The notes beneath the pieces were generated by a model. That model saw only the letters and a list, made by a program, of their open reading frames with translations. It searched no databases and was not told the DNA's origin. Positions 19,738-28,713 of a DNA stretch of 64,000 nt are shown one piece after another. The stretch is from the NCBI RefSeq assembly GCF_900141745.1, contig NZ_FSRM01000002.1, forward strand, positions 1,178,001 through 1,242,000, given 5' to 3'. The DNA is from Paraburkholderia phenazinium. GTDB taxonomy: Bacteria; Pseudomonadota; Gammaproteobacteria; Burkholderiales; Burkholderiaceae. Position 1 is the stretch's first letter. Every line of letters starts with the position of its first letter. Both the position numbers and the translations under genes were made by a program.

Positions 19738-20493
19738 TCAAACCTGCGCCATGCCCCCGTCAACAAAGAATTCAGCGCCAGCGATGAAACTCGCTTCATC
19801 CGAGGCAAGGAAGAGTACCGCGTTGGCGATTTCCTCAGGGTTGCCAACGCGACCGAGAGGCACCTGTGCCGCCATGTGATCAAGAAGCCCCTGTTGCTGC
19901 GCTGGGTCATTGCCCGCAAGTTCGACAAGCCCCGGCGTCTTGATCGGCCCCGGGCTCACCACGTTGACACGGATACCGCGATCCTTGAGATCGAGCGTCC
20001 AGCTGCGAGCGAGATTGCGCACGGCGGCCTTCGATGCACTGTAGATGCTGAAAGCGGCTGTCCCGGTCGATCCCGTAACGGATCCCGCCAAAATAATGGA
20101 CGCTCCATCCCGAAGCAGCGGAAGCGCCTTCTGGACCGTGAAGACAACCGCTTTCACGTTGCGTCCGAAGGTGTCGTCGTAGTGCTCTTCGGTGATCGAT
20201 CCAAGCGGCAGCATCGAACCGCCGCCCGCGTTAGTGAAGAGCACATCGATATGAGAATGCTTTTGCTGAACCGCGTCGTACAGACGATCGATGTCTGCAA
20301 GCTTCGACATATCGGCACGCACACCGGTCACGCGGCCACCGATCTTTCTGGTCGCGGCATCCAGTTCCTGCTGGCGACGGCCGGTGATAAAAACCGAAGC
20401 CCCTTCGGCCGCGAATCGGGTGGCTGTCGCAAGGCCAATGCCACTGGTGCCGCCGGTTACAACCACGACCCTGCTATCAAATTTGCCAGTCAT
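19738..20493 (-). CDS. SDR family oxidoreductase, LysR-linked
   Basis: 251 residues from the ATG at 20493 behind AAGGAGAACTGA. Classical [19 protein letters not shown] (basic residues after strand 2 suggest NADPH), T-N-A-G-G-G, catalytic Ser in [24 protein letters not shown], and C-terminal [10 protein letters not shown]. Closest in style to 3-oxoacyl-ACP-reductase-like or glucose-dehydrogenase-like SDRs; the substrate is unknown. The LysR gene at 20608 is divergent, a common regulator/target pair. It is separated from the anthranilate operon by its promoter. Confidence 0.88.
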   Translation of the reverse strand: MTGKFDSRVVVVTGGTSGIGLATATRFAAEGASVFITGRRQQELDAATRKIGGRVTGVRADMSKLADIDRLYDAVQQKHSHIDVLFTNAGGGSMLPLGSITEEHYDDTFGRNVKAVVFTVQKALPLLRDGASIILAGSVTGSTGTAAFSIYSASKAAVRNLARSWTLDLKDRGIRVNVVSPGPIKTPGLVELAGNDPAQQQGLLDHMAAQVPLGRVGNPEEIANAVLFLASDEASFIAGAEFFVDGGMAQV

Positions 20494-20579
20494 TTCAGTT
20501 CTCCTTGAGTTCCAGCGAACAGCTCGCTGCGTTGGAAACATCATGCCGGTGGGACAAAGTTAGCGGTAGACGGCTAAAA

Positions 20580-20596
20580 TGGACATAATTGTTCCA
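20580..20596. promoter_or_regulatory. Candidate LysR-binding palindrome between SDR and lysR genes
   Basis: TGGACATAATTGTTCCA is an interrupted inverted repeat (TGGA-N9-TCCA) 12 bases before the lysR start and 87 bases before the SDR start. Its AT-rich centre and position in a 114-bp divergent spacer fit a LysR operator serving both genes. The assignment is inferred from position and symmetry only. Confidence 0.45.
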
Positions 20597-20607
20597 AAAA
20601 TGGGTCA

Positions 20608-21513
20608 ATGAGCATGAAAGACGTCAACGACTACGTGCTTTTCGCGGAGGTGGTCACGCATGGCGGGTTTGCTGCGGCCAGTCGCGTTCTGCGCACGCCC
20701 AAGTCCACGGTCAGCAGGCGCATCGCCGCGTTAGAGCAACGGCTTGGGGTAAGGTTGATTGAGCGTTCGACCCGTCGGTTCAGGGTGACCGACGTTGGAC
20801 AGACGTTCTACGAGCGCTGCCGGACCATCATGCTCGACGTGCAGCAGGCCGACGCGGTCGCTTCAGAGGCATTGGGCGAGCCGCAAGGCGTCGTGCGATG
20901 CAGCTGCCCGCTAGGACTGGTGGAAGTGCTATCGACGGCATTCTCATCGTTTCTGTCGCGTTTCCCAAAGGCCACGCTACAGGTGGTGGCGGCGGACCGT
21001 GCAGTTGACCTGATCGAAGAAAGGATCGACGTTGCGATTCGTGTGCGTGTGAAGCTCGATTCGGATGCGTCACTGATCATGCGCACGCTCGGCCATTCTT
21101 CGCGTATCCTGGTTGCCGCGCCGAAAATGGCCTCGCTGTGCGCGGGCGGCGACATTGCGATCCTGAACGAGGTGGCAACGCTCGCAACCACAGACCAGAT
21201 GGGGGAAATTGTGTGGGAGTTTCGTGGTCCGAAGGATGAGTCCTTTGCGCTTCGACATCAACCCCGTATGACCTGTGTGGACTTCGCCGCACTGCGCGAT
21301 GCCGCCGTTGCCGGACTTGGCGTGGCGCTATTGCCTGACCATGCCTGCCGTGACGCGCTTGATGACGGAAAGCTTGTCCACGTATTTCCGCATTGGACGA
21401 CTCCGGTCGGCATCATTCATCTGGTTTTTACAACGCGCCGAGGCTTGCCACCCGCTGTGCGTTCGTTTATCGATCACCTGGCTTCGACCTTCAGTGATGG
21501 AACACCTCGGTGA
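20608..21513 (+). CDS. LysR-family transcriptional regulator
   Basis: 301 residues; ATG at 20608 with a second in-frame ATG two codons later, neither with a strong ribosome site. N-terminal winged helix-turn-helix (DYVLFAEVVTHGGFAAASRVL, KSTVSRRIAALEQRLGVRLIERSTRRF) followed by the periplasmic-binding-protein-like effector domain (VVRCSCPLGLVEVLSTAFSSF onward). It belongs to the CrgA/DsdC-like subgroup with a long linker. It is transcribed away from the SDR at 19738-20493, which is the most likely target. Confidence 0.9.
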   Translation: MSMKDVNDYVLFAEVVTHGGFAAASRVLRTPKSTVSRRIAALEQRLGVRLIERSTRRFRVTDVGQTFYERCRTIMLDVQQADAVASEALGEPQGVVRCSCPLGLVEVLSTAFSSFLSRFPKATLQVVAADRAVDLIEERIDVAIRVRVKLDSDASLIMRTLGHSSRILVAAPKMASLCAGGDIAILNEVATLATTDQMGEIVWEFRGPKDESFALRHQPRMTCVDFAALRDAAVAGLGVALLPDHACRDALDDGKLVHVFPHWTTPVGIIHLVFTTRRGLPPAVRSFIDHLASTFSDGTPR

Positions 21514-21791
21514 TAAAGTCCAAGCCGCTCCGGATTCAGAAGGCTTTGACCCATGGTGACCATTCGCGGTGGCGTGGTATCCGAAGAGCTATTGCCATTT
21601 GTATGGATTGCTAATAAAACGTAGAGAAAAATCGGCCGGTGGGATGGCAGAAAGAGCAGATTGATTTGTGATCCAGGTATATTGGTTCAGTTACGATGGC
21701 GGTTGCCTGGATTCCGCAAGCGATCATTTTTAAACCGCCCTTTTGTTATTGGTCCATGAATAGACGACTAGAGCATCCTTACTGCGAGGTT
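21514..21791. other. Spacer upstream of the retropepsin-like gene
   Basis: About 280 bases without a supported gene, AT-richer than its surroundings between 21590 and 21780. It probably carries the promoter of the downstream gene. An in-frame ATG at 21756 is an alternative start for that gene but would add a non-signal-like N-terminus. Confidence 0.4.
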
Positions 21792-23666
21792 ATGCGTTTC
21801 AAGGGTTTAATCGGAGTCGCCGCCTTGACGGCTGTTGTCCTTAGCCAGGCAGTTGCCGCTGCGCCAACCGACACACCCGCCGATCGTGCCGCTTCAGTTG
21901 TCGCTCAACTGCGGGATGCGTCTTCCGTCAATCACGCCACAGGTTGCGCAGCGCGTATTGCCGAGGGCGATATCGAATCCGGTGGGTTGAAAGGACGCTT
22001 CCTGATCGCGACGGATCCCGGTATGCAAACCGGCATCATCAAAACGACGAACCTGGGGCTCCTCGATTTTTCCATCGGCGTTACGAAAACGGGTGTCTGG
22101 GTTCAGGACGGAAATGCGACGATACGCGACGCCGATTTCCCAGGCTTCCGTACCGGCCTCGTGAGCGAGATCTACTGGGCAAGCGGCGGCCTTGCCAATG
22201 CATGCTGGCCTGCCGAGGTGCGATACGTTGGCGAGGAGCCACAAGGCGCAGACGTGGCGGACATTCTCGAAGTCGTGCCTCAAGGCGGCAAGGTCACGAA
22301 GGTATGGGTTTCGCGCGAGTCGCATTTGCCGCTCAAATGGACGCGCCGTGACGAACCGGCTGTGGCGACTACATCATACGCAGCGTATGGGAGCGGCACG
22401 TCGCACGGGATCCCCCTTGAGCAGACATTCGTCGATCGTGACGGCACGCGTTGGGTGTTGCATACGAAGCGAGTACGCCGGTCAGTCCCGCCGTCTGACG
22501 TGGCAGCCCTTTCTACAAAGCCTCAAACCCGCTTGACCGACTACGGAATCGACTCGGCAACCACTACAACCGTGCCGATGCGGATCGAAGGCCAGCTTTA
22601 CGTCGATGTGTTCCTCGACGGCAAGGGGCCGTTCAACTTCATGGTCGATACAGGTGCTACGCTGCAGTTATCCTCGAAGACCATCGCCCAACTCGGTCTA
22701 AAAGCCTTAGGAGAAGGGAGCGACACCGACATCGATGGAAATGCTTTTGTTGAGCGTATTGTGAAGCTCCCGGAGTTTCGTCTTGGCGATGCTCACATAC
22801 GTGGCTTGTATGCGAAGGAGGCTGATTTAGGCGGCGGCGCCAGCGGCGGACCCAGGCCGCTGGATGGCGTTATCGGCACCGAGCTATTGGACCGGTTCGT
22901 GACCACCTTCGACTATCCACACCATTCGCTGACGCTCGCACTTCACCCAAACCTGGGTGCTGCCGATGACGCGCGGTTTAGCATTCCGTTTATGCTGGAC
23001 CACACCTTGCCGGTGACGACGGGTCAGATCAATGGCATACCCGCTCAATTCTGGATCGATACCGGGTTGAATACGGCAGTGGTTGTCAACGTGCCATTTG
23101 CTTTGTTTCATGCGGGACAGATGCCGAGCCGCAGGTATGATGGCGGGTCGATCCACGGTGCGTCCGGCAAGGGATCGCCTGTATTTCTGGGCCGGCTCGC
23201 ATCAATCGAGGTCGGTCAGCTAACCGTACCGAAACCTGTCGCGCTGTTCCCTACTTTGAACGTGGGGCTGGTAAGCGACACAGAGACCGCTGGCGATCTC
23301 GGTGACGCTTTGTTCATGACGTCAGCTTTGACGTTCGACTATCAGGATCGCAAGGCGTGGGTCGTTCCCGACGCGACGGCGGCGCCCTCTGCGTCGAAAA
23401 ACGTTCAAACCGGTATGAGAGTGGAAGTCGATTCGACCGGCGACGCCGTGGTCGGAGCGATTTACAAGGATTCGCCCGCGTGGGAGGCTGGACTCAGGAA
23501 GGGCGACCAGATCACAGCGATCGACGGGAATCCGGTGTCGCAGGATCTGGTGAATGCTACGAGGCGGAAGATCTCTTCCGGTGAACTGAAGTCGGTGCGG
23601 TTGTCGGTGCTTCGCGACAAGGCCAGCTTTGACGTCGTCGTGCGACCGCGCGATTACATCCAATGA
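21792..23666 (+). CDS. Exported double retropepsin-like aspartyl protease with PDZ domain
   Basis: 624 residues from the ATG at 21792, chosen because it starts a clean signal peptide (MRFKGLIGVAALTAVVLSQAVA). After an N-terminal domain of about 250 residues of unknown fold there are two clan-AA aspartyl protease-like domains, each with a D-T-G motif: D286 in F-M-V-D-T-G-A-T and D423 in F-W-I-D-T-G-L-N, so a single chain could form a two-Asp active site. A PDZ domain occupies about 545-620 (V-G-A-I-Y-K-D-S-P-A-W-E-A-G-L-R-K-G-D-Q). The location should be periplasm or surface. No substrate is known. Confidence 0.82.
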   Translation: MRFKGLIGVAALTAVVLSQAVAAAPTDTPADRAASVVAQLRDASSVNHATGCAARIAEGDIESGGLKGRFLIATDPGMQTGIIKTTNLGLLDFSIGVTKTGVWVQDGNATIRDADFPGFRTGLVSEIYWASGGLANACWPAEVRYVGEEPQGADVADILEVVPQGGKVTKVWVSRESHLPLKWTRRDEPAVATTSYAAYGSGTSHGIPLEQTFVDRDGTRWVLHTKRVRRSVPPSDVAALSTKPQTRLTDYGIDSATTTTVPMRIEGQLYVDVFLDGKGPFNFMVDTGATLQLSSKTIAQLGLKALGEGSDTDIDGNAFVERIVKLPEFRLGDAHIRGLYAKEADLGGGASGGPRPLDGVIGTELLDRFVTTFDYPHHSLTLALHPNLGAADDARFSIPFMLDHTLPVTTGQINGIPAQFWIDTGLNTAVVVNVPFALFHAGQMPSRRYDGGSIHGASGKGSPVFLGRLASIEVGQLTVPKPVALFPTLNVGLVSDTETAGDLGDALFMTSALTFDYQDRKAWVVPDATAAPSASKNVQTGMRVEVDSTGDAVVGAIYKDSPAWEAGLRKGDQITAIDGNPVSQDLVNATRRKISSGELKSVRLSVLRDKASFDVVVRPRDYIQ

Positions 23667-23803
23667 TCCGGACCACGCTCGGCGCACAGGCCCGCAGCGC
23701 GCCTCATGGCTCGTTAAATCACGTAACGCAGGGTAATCAAGCTCAAGATGCAATCGAAATCTGTCCGATCTACACTGATGCTCCTCTTAAAGTAGGACCG
23801 AAA

Positions 23804-24193
23804 ATGCTCAAGAAAGGGGTAATCTGCGCCGCGCTGCTGTCCATGTCGATGACGGCATTGGCGGAGAACTGGAAGGTATTTCAATGGAACAACGATACTA
23901 CGCTCAGGTACGACACCGAGTCGATCACGCATAAGGGCAAAATCACTGCCACGTGGGTTTCCGCCACTTACGCGCAGCCTGCCGTACGCCCTGGGTACAG
24001 TGTCCCGCTCACTAGGCAGGTCTCGCACTGGATCTTCAACTGCGCCGACAAGACGACTGCCATCGGCCAGGTCGTGTCTTACGGTGCAGACGGTAACCAG
24101 GTGGATTCAAACCCCGGCGATCCAAACGACTTCCGTAGCGTAACGCCGCACTCGGTTGCCGATGCGATGATGAACACGGTGTGCCCACGCTGA
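23804..24193 (+). CDS. Small exported protein, surface-adhesin E-like
   Basis: 129 residues; ATG at 23804 after TAGGACCG. Signal peptide MLKKGVICAALLSMSMTALA, then a compact domain with W-K-V-F-Q, Y-D-T-E-S-I-T, W-V-S-A-T-Y and a pair of cysteines (F-N-C-A-D-K near the middle and the C of V-C-P-R at the end). The pattern resembles the surface-adhesin protein E-like domain found in many beta-proteobacterial small exported proteins; a role in adhesion is not shown for such paralogues. Its stop is 89 bases from the convergent ThDP enzyme gene. Confidence 0.65.
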   Translation: MLKKGVICAALLSMSMTALAENWKVFQWNNDTTLRYDTESITHKGKITATWVSATYAQPAVRPGYSVPLTRQVSHWIFNCADKTTAIGQVVSYGADGNQVDSNPGDPNDFRSVTPHSVADAMMNTVCPR

Positions 24194-24233
24194 ACCAGGC
24201 CTGGCAAAAACTGGCTAGACGTGTATCGCACAA

Positions 24234-24270
24234 CGGGCGGCACAGCGGCTCGCCGCCGCCGCATCGCCCG
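24234..24270. terminator. GC-rich hairpin between convergent genes
   Basis: CGGGCG at 24234-24239 pairs with CGCCCG at 24265-24270 around a GC-rich loop that can itself fold. It lies in the 89-bp gap between the convergent adhesin-like and ThDP-enzyme genes. There is no T-run, so a bidirectional terminator role is only likely. Confidence 0.4.
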
Positions 24271-24282
24271 TCGCTATAGCCG

Positions 24283-25944
24283 TCATTCAAGTCGCAGCGC
24301 AGGTGTGATCTGTCGTGGATCGGTACGCAACTCGAGCAAAGCGGGAATACCGGCCGCCTGCGCCCGAGCGAAAGCCGCGGGAAAATCCTCTGTACGCTCG
24401 ACCACTTCACCGAAGGCCCCAAACGCGTGAGCCAGCGCGACGAACCCGGGATTCTGCAAGCTGGTGCTGGAGATTCGTCCAGGATACTCACGCTCCTGAT
24501 GCATACGGATTGTTCCGAGCATGCCGTTATTCACCACGATCACGATAACAGCCGCGCCGTACTGTACCGCTGTCGCGAGTTCTTGCGGATACATCATGAA
24601 GCAACCGTCGCCGGCAAAGCACACTACCTGACGTTGCGGGTGCTTCAGCTTGGCGGCGACCGCCGCAGGCAACCCGTAACCCATCGCACCGCTAGTCGGC
24701 GCCAGTTCCGTTGCATGCCGGCGATAGCGATAGAAGCGATGAACCCACACGGTGTAGTTGCCCGCACCGTTGCTGACCAAAGCATCGTCAGGCAACACGT
24801 CGTTCAGATGGGCCACTACCTGCGCCAGATCCACACCGCTGTGGTCGGGGTGTGGCGGTTGCGGCGTCGAGTGCGCGAGGTAAGCGTCGCGTGCGGCCTG
24901 AGTCCACGCGGACCAGTTCACGTCGATACCGGGCAACGCGTCTAGCGCCTTCGCAAAGTGGCGCATGCCGGCATTGATGGCCAGCCGTGCCTGATACACC
25001 CGGCCCAGTTCGTTTGCATCGGCATGGACGTGAACCAGCTTTTGCTTCGGCACAGGGCTTTGCACCAGCGTATAGCCGCCGGAACTGACTTCGCTCAGGC
25101 GCGTGCCGACGGCGATCAGCAGGTCGGCCGCCTTGACGCGTTCAGCCAGTTGCGGCGAAATCCCGAGTCCGATCTGCCCTACGTAGTTGTCCGTACGATT
25201 ATCGAGCAGATCCTGACGTCTGAACGAGGCCGCCACGGGCAATCCGTAGCGCCGCGCAAAGCCCAGCAAGTGCGCGCAGGCCTGCTCGTCCCAGCCGGAT
25301 CCGCCTACCACCACCAGCGGCTGACGCGCTTCGCTGAACAGCGTCTGCAAGGCGTCCATGTCTTCGGCGGTGGGCGCGGCCTGGACCGCCTGCGAGGGAT
25401 GGGCATCACCCACTACGCCTGAACCGAACAGGATATCTTCGGGTAGCGCGATCACCACCGGGCCTGGCCGTCCTGACATCGCGACACTGAAAGCGCGTGC
25501 CAGTACTTCGGGAATGCGCGCCAGGTCTTCAATCTCCGTCACCCACTTTGCGATGCCGCCGAACATGCGCCGATAGTCCACCTCCTGGAAGGCCTCGCGC
25601 CCCAGAAAGCCGCGTTCGACTTGCCCGACAAACAGAATCATCGGCGTCGAATCCTGGCTGGCGGTGTGCACCCCGATGCTGGCATGCGTCGCGCCTGGCC
25701 CGCGTGTCACAAAACAGATGCCCGGACGGCCCGTCAATTTGCCATAGGCATCGGCCATATTGGCAGCGGCCCCTTCGTGACGGGCCACATAGGTGCGGAT
25801 TGCAGTCGCATCGCGCAGGGCATCGAGTACCGGCAGATAGCTCTCACCAGGCACACAATAGACGCTGTCCACACCATTGAGGACCAACGCGTCGACCAGG
25901 ATGCGACCACCGGTTCGGCCAGGCTGCGGAGTCAAGTCAGACAT
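24283..25944 (-). CDS. ThDP-dependent enzyme of the acetolactate synthase superfamily
   Basis: 553 residues; start at the ATG at 25944, inside the last codons of the MFS gene (8-base overlap, AGGAG ten bases upstream). Three-domain ThDP enzyme: N-terminal Pyr domain with catalytic Glu57 in V-A-R-H-E-G-A-A, central domain, and C-terminal PP domain with the ThDP/Mg motif G-D-G-C-F ... V-V-N-N. It resembles acetolactate-synthase-like and benzoylformate-decarboxylase-like proteins, but no regulatory subunit is adjacent and no diagnostic substrate residues could be identified. Coupling to an organic-acid type MFS transporter suggests breakdown of an imported 2-oxo or related acid. Confidence 0.82.
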   Translation of the reverse strand: MSDLTPQPGRTGGRILVDALVLNGVDSVYCVPGESYLPVLDALRDATAIRTYVARHEGAAANMADAYGKLTGRPGICFVTRGPGATHASIGVHTASQDSTPMILFVGQVERGFLGREAFQEVDYRRMFGGIAKWVTEIEDLARIPEVLARAFSVAMSGRPGPVVIALPEDILFGSGVVGDAHPSQAVQAAPTAEDMDALQTLFSEARQPLVVVGGSGWDEQACAHLLGFARRYGLPVAASFRRQDLLDNRTDNYVGQIGLGISPQLAERVKAADLLIAVGTRLSEVSSGGYTLVQSPVPKQKLVHVHADANELGRVYQARLAINAGMRHFAKALDALPGIDVNWSAWTQAARDAYLAHSTPQPPHPDHSGVDLAQVVAHLNDVLPDDALVSNGAGNYTVWVHRFYRYRRHATELAPTSGAMGYGLPAAVAAKLKHPQRQVVCFAGDGCFMMYPQELATAVQYGAAVIVIVVNNGMLGTIRMHQEREYPGRISSTSLQNPGFVALAHAFGAFGEVVERTEDFPAAFARAQAAGIPALLELRTDPRQITPALRLE

Positions 25945-27178
25945 GTAATTCAAGCTCCTTGTTGCGGGTTTCGGGCATGGCCAGCGCGGCGATAAAAACC
26001 ACCGCGTACGCGGCGGCGGCCCAGGCGCCTATCGAAGCGCCCAGACCGTATCCGGCACTGGTGATGCCGACCGCAGCCGGCACCAGTGACCCGGACGCGC
26101 GGCCAAAGTTATAGGAGAAGCCCCCCGCGCTAGCGCGAATCTGCGCGGGAAACAGTTCGGAAAAGCAGGCGCCCATGCCGGAGACGATGCCCGACTGGAA
26201 CATGCCGACCAGAAAGCCCAGGAGCAGCATGGTCAGGCCCATGACAGGCAGGTAGGTGTAGCTGAGAATCGCCAGCGTGGCGCCGAGTGCGGACAGCACG
26301 AACGTCCTGCGGCGTCCGAGCAGATCGCTCAGATAGGCCGCACCGACATAGCCGCAAAACGAGCCGAGGATATTGATCGCGAGGTAGGTCGTGGTGTTGC
26401 CCACCGACATGCTGTGCGTTTGCCGCAGATACGTCACCAGCCAGGTTAGGATCGTATAGTTCCCACCTAGCGCTCCAGCAGCCAGCATCGAAGCGGTCAA
26501 GGTGCGGCCAATCATATTGCGCGAAAACATCAGGCTGAGATTGGTGAAGATGCTGGTTTTCTCGCGCACGTCCGCGGTTGCCTTAAACGCTTCGGACTCC
26601 GGTACATTGCGGCGCATCCAGACCACGGAGAGGGCCGGCAGCACGCCGACAAGAAACAGCCAACGCCACGCCATTTCAGCAGGCAACAGGCTGAAGATGA
26701 TGAAATAGGCGAGCGCAGCCAACGCATACCCGATGGGCCAGCCGGCCTGTACCGTGCCGACTGCACGTCCGCGAATGCGCTTGTCGACCGCTTCGCCGAT
26801 CAATACCGCGCCCGCCGCCCATTCACCGCCGAATCCCAGTCCTTGCAGACTTCTCGTCAGCAGCAACTGGTGAAAGGAGTTCGTGAAAGCCGACAAGCCG
26901 GTAAACACGGCGAACCATACGATGGTGATCTGCAGCACCCGCACCCGGCCGATGCGGTCAGCCAACAGTCCTGCAATCACGCCGCCGACGGCCGACGTGA
27001 TCAGGGCCGCTGTGCCGACGATACCCGCCTGCGATTTGGTCATGCCCCACACCGTGATCAACGTCGGAATCACGAAGGCAAATAATTGGACATCCATGGC
27101 GTCCAGCGCCCAACCCATCAGACATCCCCAGAACGTTTGCCGTTGCGGGCGAGTCATGCTGCGGTACCACGCTGTCAT
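25937..27178 (-). CDS. MFS transporter, metabolite/aromatic acid:H+ symporter type
   Basis: 413 residues with 12 predicted membrane helices. It carries the MFS loop motif LLADRIGRVR and the repeat YLSDLLGRRRTF, D-A-M-D in helix 1 (typical of sugar/aromatic acid symporters), and GFGGEWAAGAVLIGEAV, a signature of the MHS/AAHS symporters. Probably imports an organic or aromatic acid with protons. It lies 26 nt below the solute-binding protein and overlaps the ThDP enzyme, so the three genes form an operon. Confidence 0.88.
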   Translation of the reverse strand: MTAWYRSMTRPQRQTFWGCLMGWALDAMDVQLFAFVIPTLITVWGMTKSQAGIVGTAALITSAVGGVIAGLLADRIGRVRVLQITIVWFAVFTGLSAFTNSFHQLLLTRSLQGLGFGGEWAAGAVLIGEAVDKRIRGRAVGTVQAGWPIGYALAALAYFIIFSLLPAEMAWRWLFLVGVLPALSVVWMRRNVPESEAFKATADVREKTSIFTNLSLMFSRNMIGRTLTASMLAAGALGGNYTILTWLVTYLRQTHSMSVGNTTTYLAINILGSFCGYVGAAYLSDLLGRRRTFVLSALGATLAILSYTYLPVMGLTMLLLGFLVGMFQSGIVSGMGACFSELFPAQIRASAGGFSYNFGRASGSLVPAAVGITSAGYGLGASIGAWAAAAYAVVFIAALAMPETRNKELELHV

Positions 27179-27204
27179 TGTGTCTCCTGGTGTTTTTAGC
27201 TTTT

Positions 27205-28113
27205 TTATTGCGGCGCGGTTTCTGCGGGCGCTACTTCTGCGCTATCGACATGATGCCGCTGCAAGGACGCCGCCACGAAACCGGAGGACTTCATTTCCTC
27301 GACGAATTGCGTGAGATAGCGCGTCGCCTCGGGCCGGTTGCGGGGCGTGGCCATGGCCTGGCGGATCACCATGAAATTCCCGTCCAGCAGACGCAGTCCT
27401 GGCAGACGTGCGACGTCCGCCGCGAGCCGCTGTTTGACGCCTGCCGCGACTTCATAGTGCTGCGTGAGCATCATGTCGGTCACCAGTGACGGAGCCGGCG
27501 CCCGCACAAGCTGTGCGTTCTTGATGCGTCGCGAGAGATACAGATCGTAGACACTTCCACCGCTGATAGCGATGCGCACGCCGGCCCGGTCCACATCGGC
27601 GTTGGTGTTGATCTTCGAATCCTGAGGCACCATATAGACGCCCTGGATAATCACGTACGGCGGCGTGTAGTCCATATACTCTGCCCGCTCGGGATCGATG
27701 CCGACGAATCCAACGTCCCACTGCTGTGCCTGGACACCTGCCGTGACCTTGCCGGCCGCGTTGTAGATGACGAAGCTAACCGGCACGCCCAAACGCTTGG
27801 CCAGTTCGCGCGCCAGATCGACCGAGATGCCCTCGGGTTGGCCGGTGGCGGTATTCATTGTGGCCAACACGGGGTTGCCGACGTTGATTGCGGCGCGCAT
27901 CGTACCGGACGGTGCAAGCTCCGACACCACCTGGGCAGACGGGCGGCTGGCCTGTGGCGAGGTTGTGCAGGCAGCCAGCGCGGCAACGCAGGCCACACAG
28001 ACAAGCGCACCGAGCCGCGAAGCCATCCACGCACTGCTGCGCCGCAGTGCCGAGCACCGCCGTTGGCCTGCCGTGTCATTCGGTGTCTTAAGTTCCATAG
28101 ATCCTTGCATCAT
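27205..28113 (-). CDS. Solute-binding lipoprotein, family 3
   Basis: 302 residues from 28113; an in-frame ATG at 28098 is possible but only three bases from AAGGA. A signal peptide ends in the lipobox L-A-A-C (VACVAALAAC-T). The mature part is an SBP_bac_3 fold: G-T-M-R-A-A-I-N-V-G-N, GISVDLARELAKRLGVPVSFV, DVGFVGIDPERAEYMDYTPPYV. This family binds amino acids or small acids in the periplasm for ABC importers, but no permease or ATPase lies here; the neighbour is an MFS symporter, so it may act as a sensor or with an unlinked permease. Confidence 0.82.
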   Translation of the reverse strand: MMQGSMELKTPNDTAGQRRCSALRRSSAWMASRLGALVCVACVAALAACTTSPQASRPSAQVVSELAPSGTMRAAINVGNPVLATMNTATGQPEGISVDLARELAKRLGVPVSFVIYNAAGKVTAGVQAQQWDVGFVGIDPERAEYMDYTPPYVIIQGVYMVPQDSKINTNADVDRAGVRIAISGGSVYDLYLSRRIKNAQLVRAPAPSLVTDMMLTQHYEVAAGVKQRLAADVARLPGLRLLDGNFMVIRQAMATPRNRPEATRYLTQFVEEMKSSGFVAASLQRHHVDSAEVAPAETAPQ

Positions 28114-28216
28114 GAGTAGCGGTCCATATCAATGGTGAAATGCGTATGCGCACAACGCGGCGCAGTCGCCCGGTGAGTCAACCAGACGACTGAAAAATGG
28201 TTACGCCGCTTCAAGA

Positions 28217-28615
28217 CTAGCTTGCCGAGATTTCCGTATGAATGCGATCGTCGTACGGACTCGCCAGAAACGGGAAAATCCGGGTGCGGTAATCGCGAAT
28301 CGCTTGAGAAGCGTTATGTGCATCGTAAGCCGCGCGGTCGTCCCATGTCTCTACTACGGTGAAGTGATTGTCCGTGCCGACCTGCAACAGAAGTTCGACA
28401 TTGCGGATGCCGTGTTCCTGGCGCGTGGTCGCGAGATACCCCCGCATGATCGGCAGCGCCTGGCTCACCTGGGGACGGACGATGTCCAGATGCACCACGA
28501 CAACCACAGGGCCATTGGCCGTATCGCTTGTCGCATCGGCCAGCGCCATATTGGCGCCACCCGCGCAGAAACAGCTCGCCATCACCAGTATGACCACGCG
28601 AATCAAACGCTTCAT
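28217..28615 (-). CDS. Exported antibiotic-biosynthesis-monooxygenase (ABM) fold protein
   Basis: 132 residues. Signal peptide MKRLIRVVILVMASCFCAGG...ALA, then a single dimeric alpha/beta-barrel ABM domain: VVVVVHLDIVRPQVSQALPI, RNVELLLQVGTDNHFTVVETWDDRAAYDAHNAS, RDYRTRIFPFLASPYDD. Known ABM proteins oxidise quinones or degrade haem, but most members are uncharacterised and exported ones are unusual. It lies between the porin and the solute-binding lipoprotein on the same strand, with gaps near 100 bp. Confidence 0.8.
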   Translation of the reverse strand: MKRLIRVVILVMASCFCAGGANMALADATSDTANGPVVVVVHLDIVRPQVSQALPIMRGYLATTRQEHGIRNVELLLQVGTDNHFTVVETWDDRAAYDAHNASQAIRDYRTRIFPFLASPYDDRIHTEISAS

Positions 28616-28713
28616 TGCGCCTCCATCTTTTGAAGTATCGAAGAAAACTGCTTAGCCTTGCCACCTGAAGTCTTGCTTACGAAGTGCCTGAATAGTCCCG
28701 CTCGAACGTGTCT

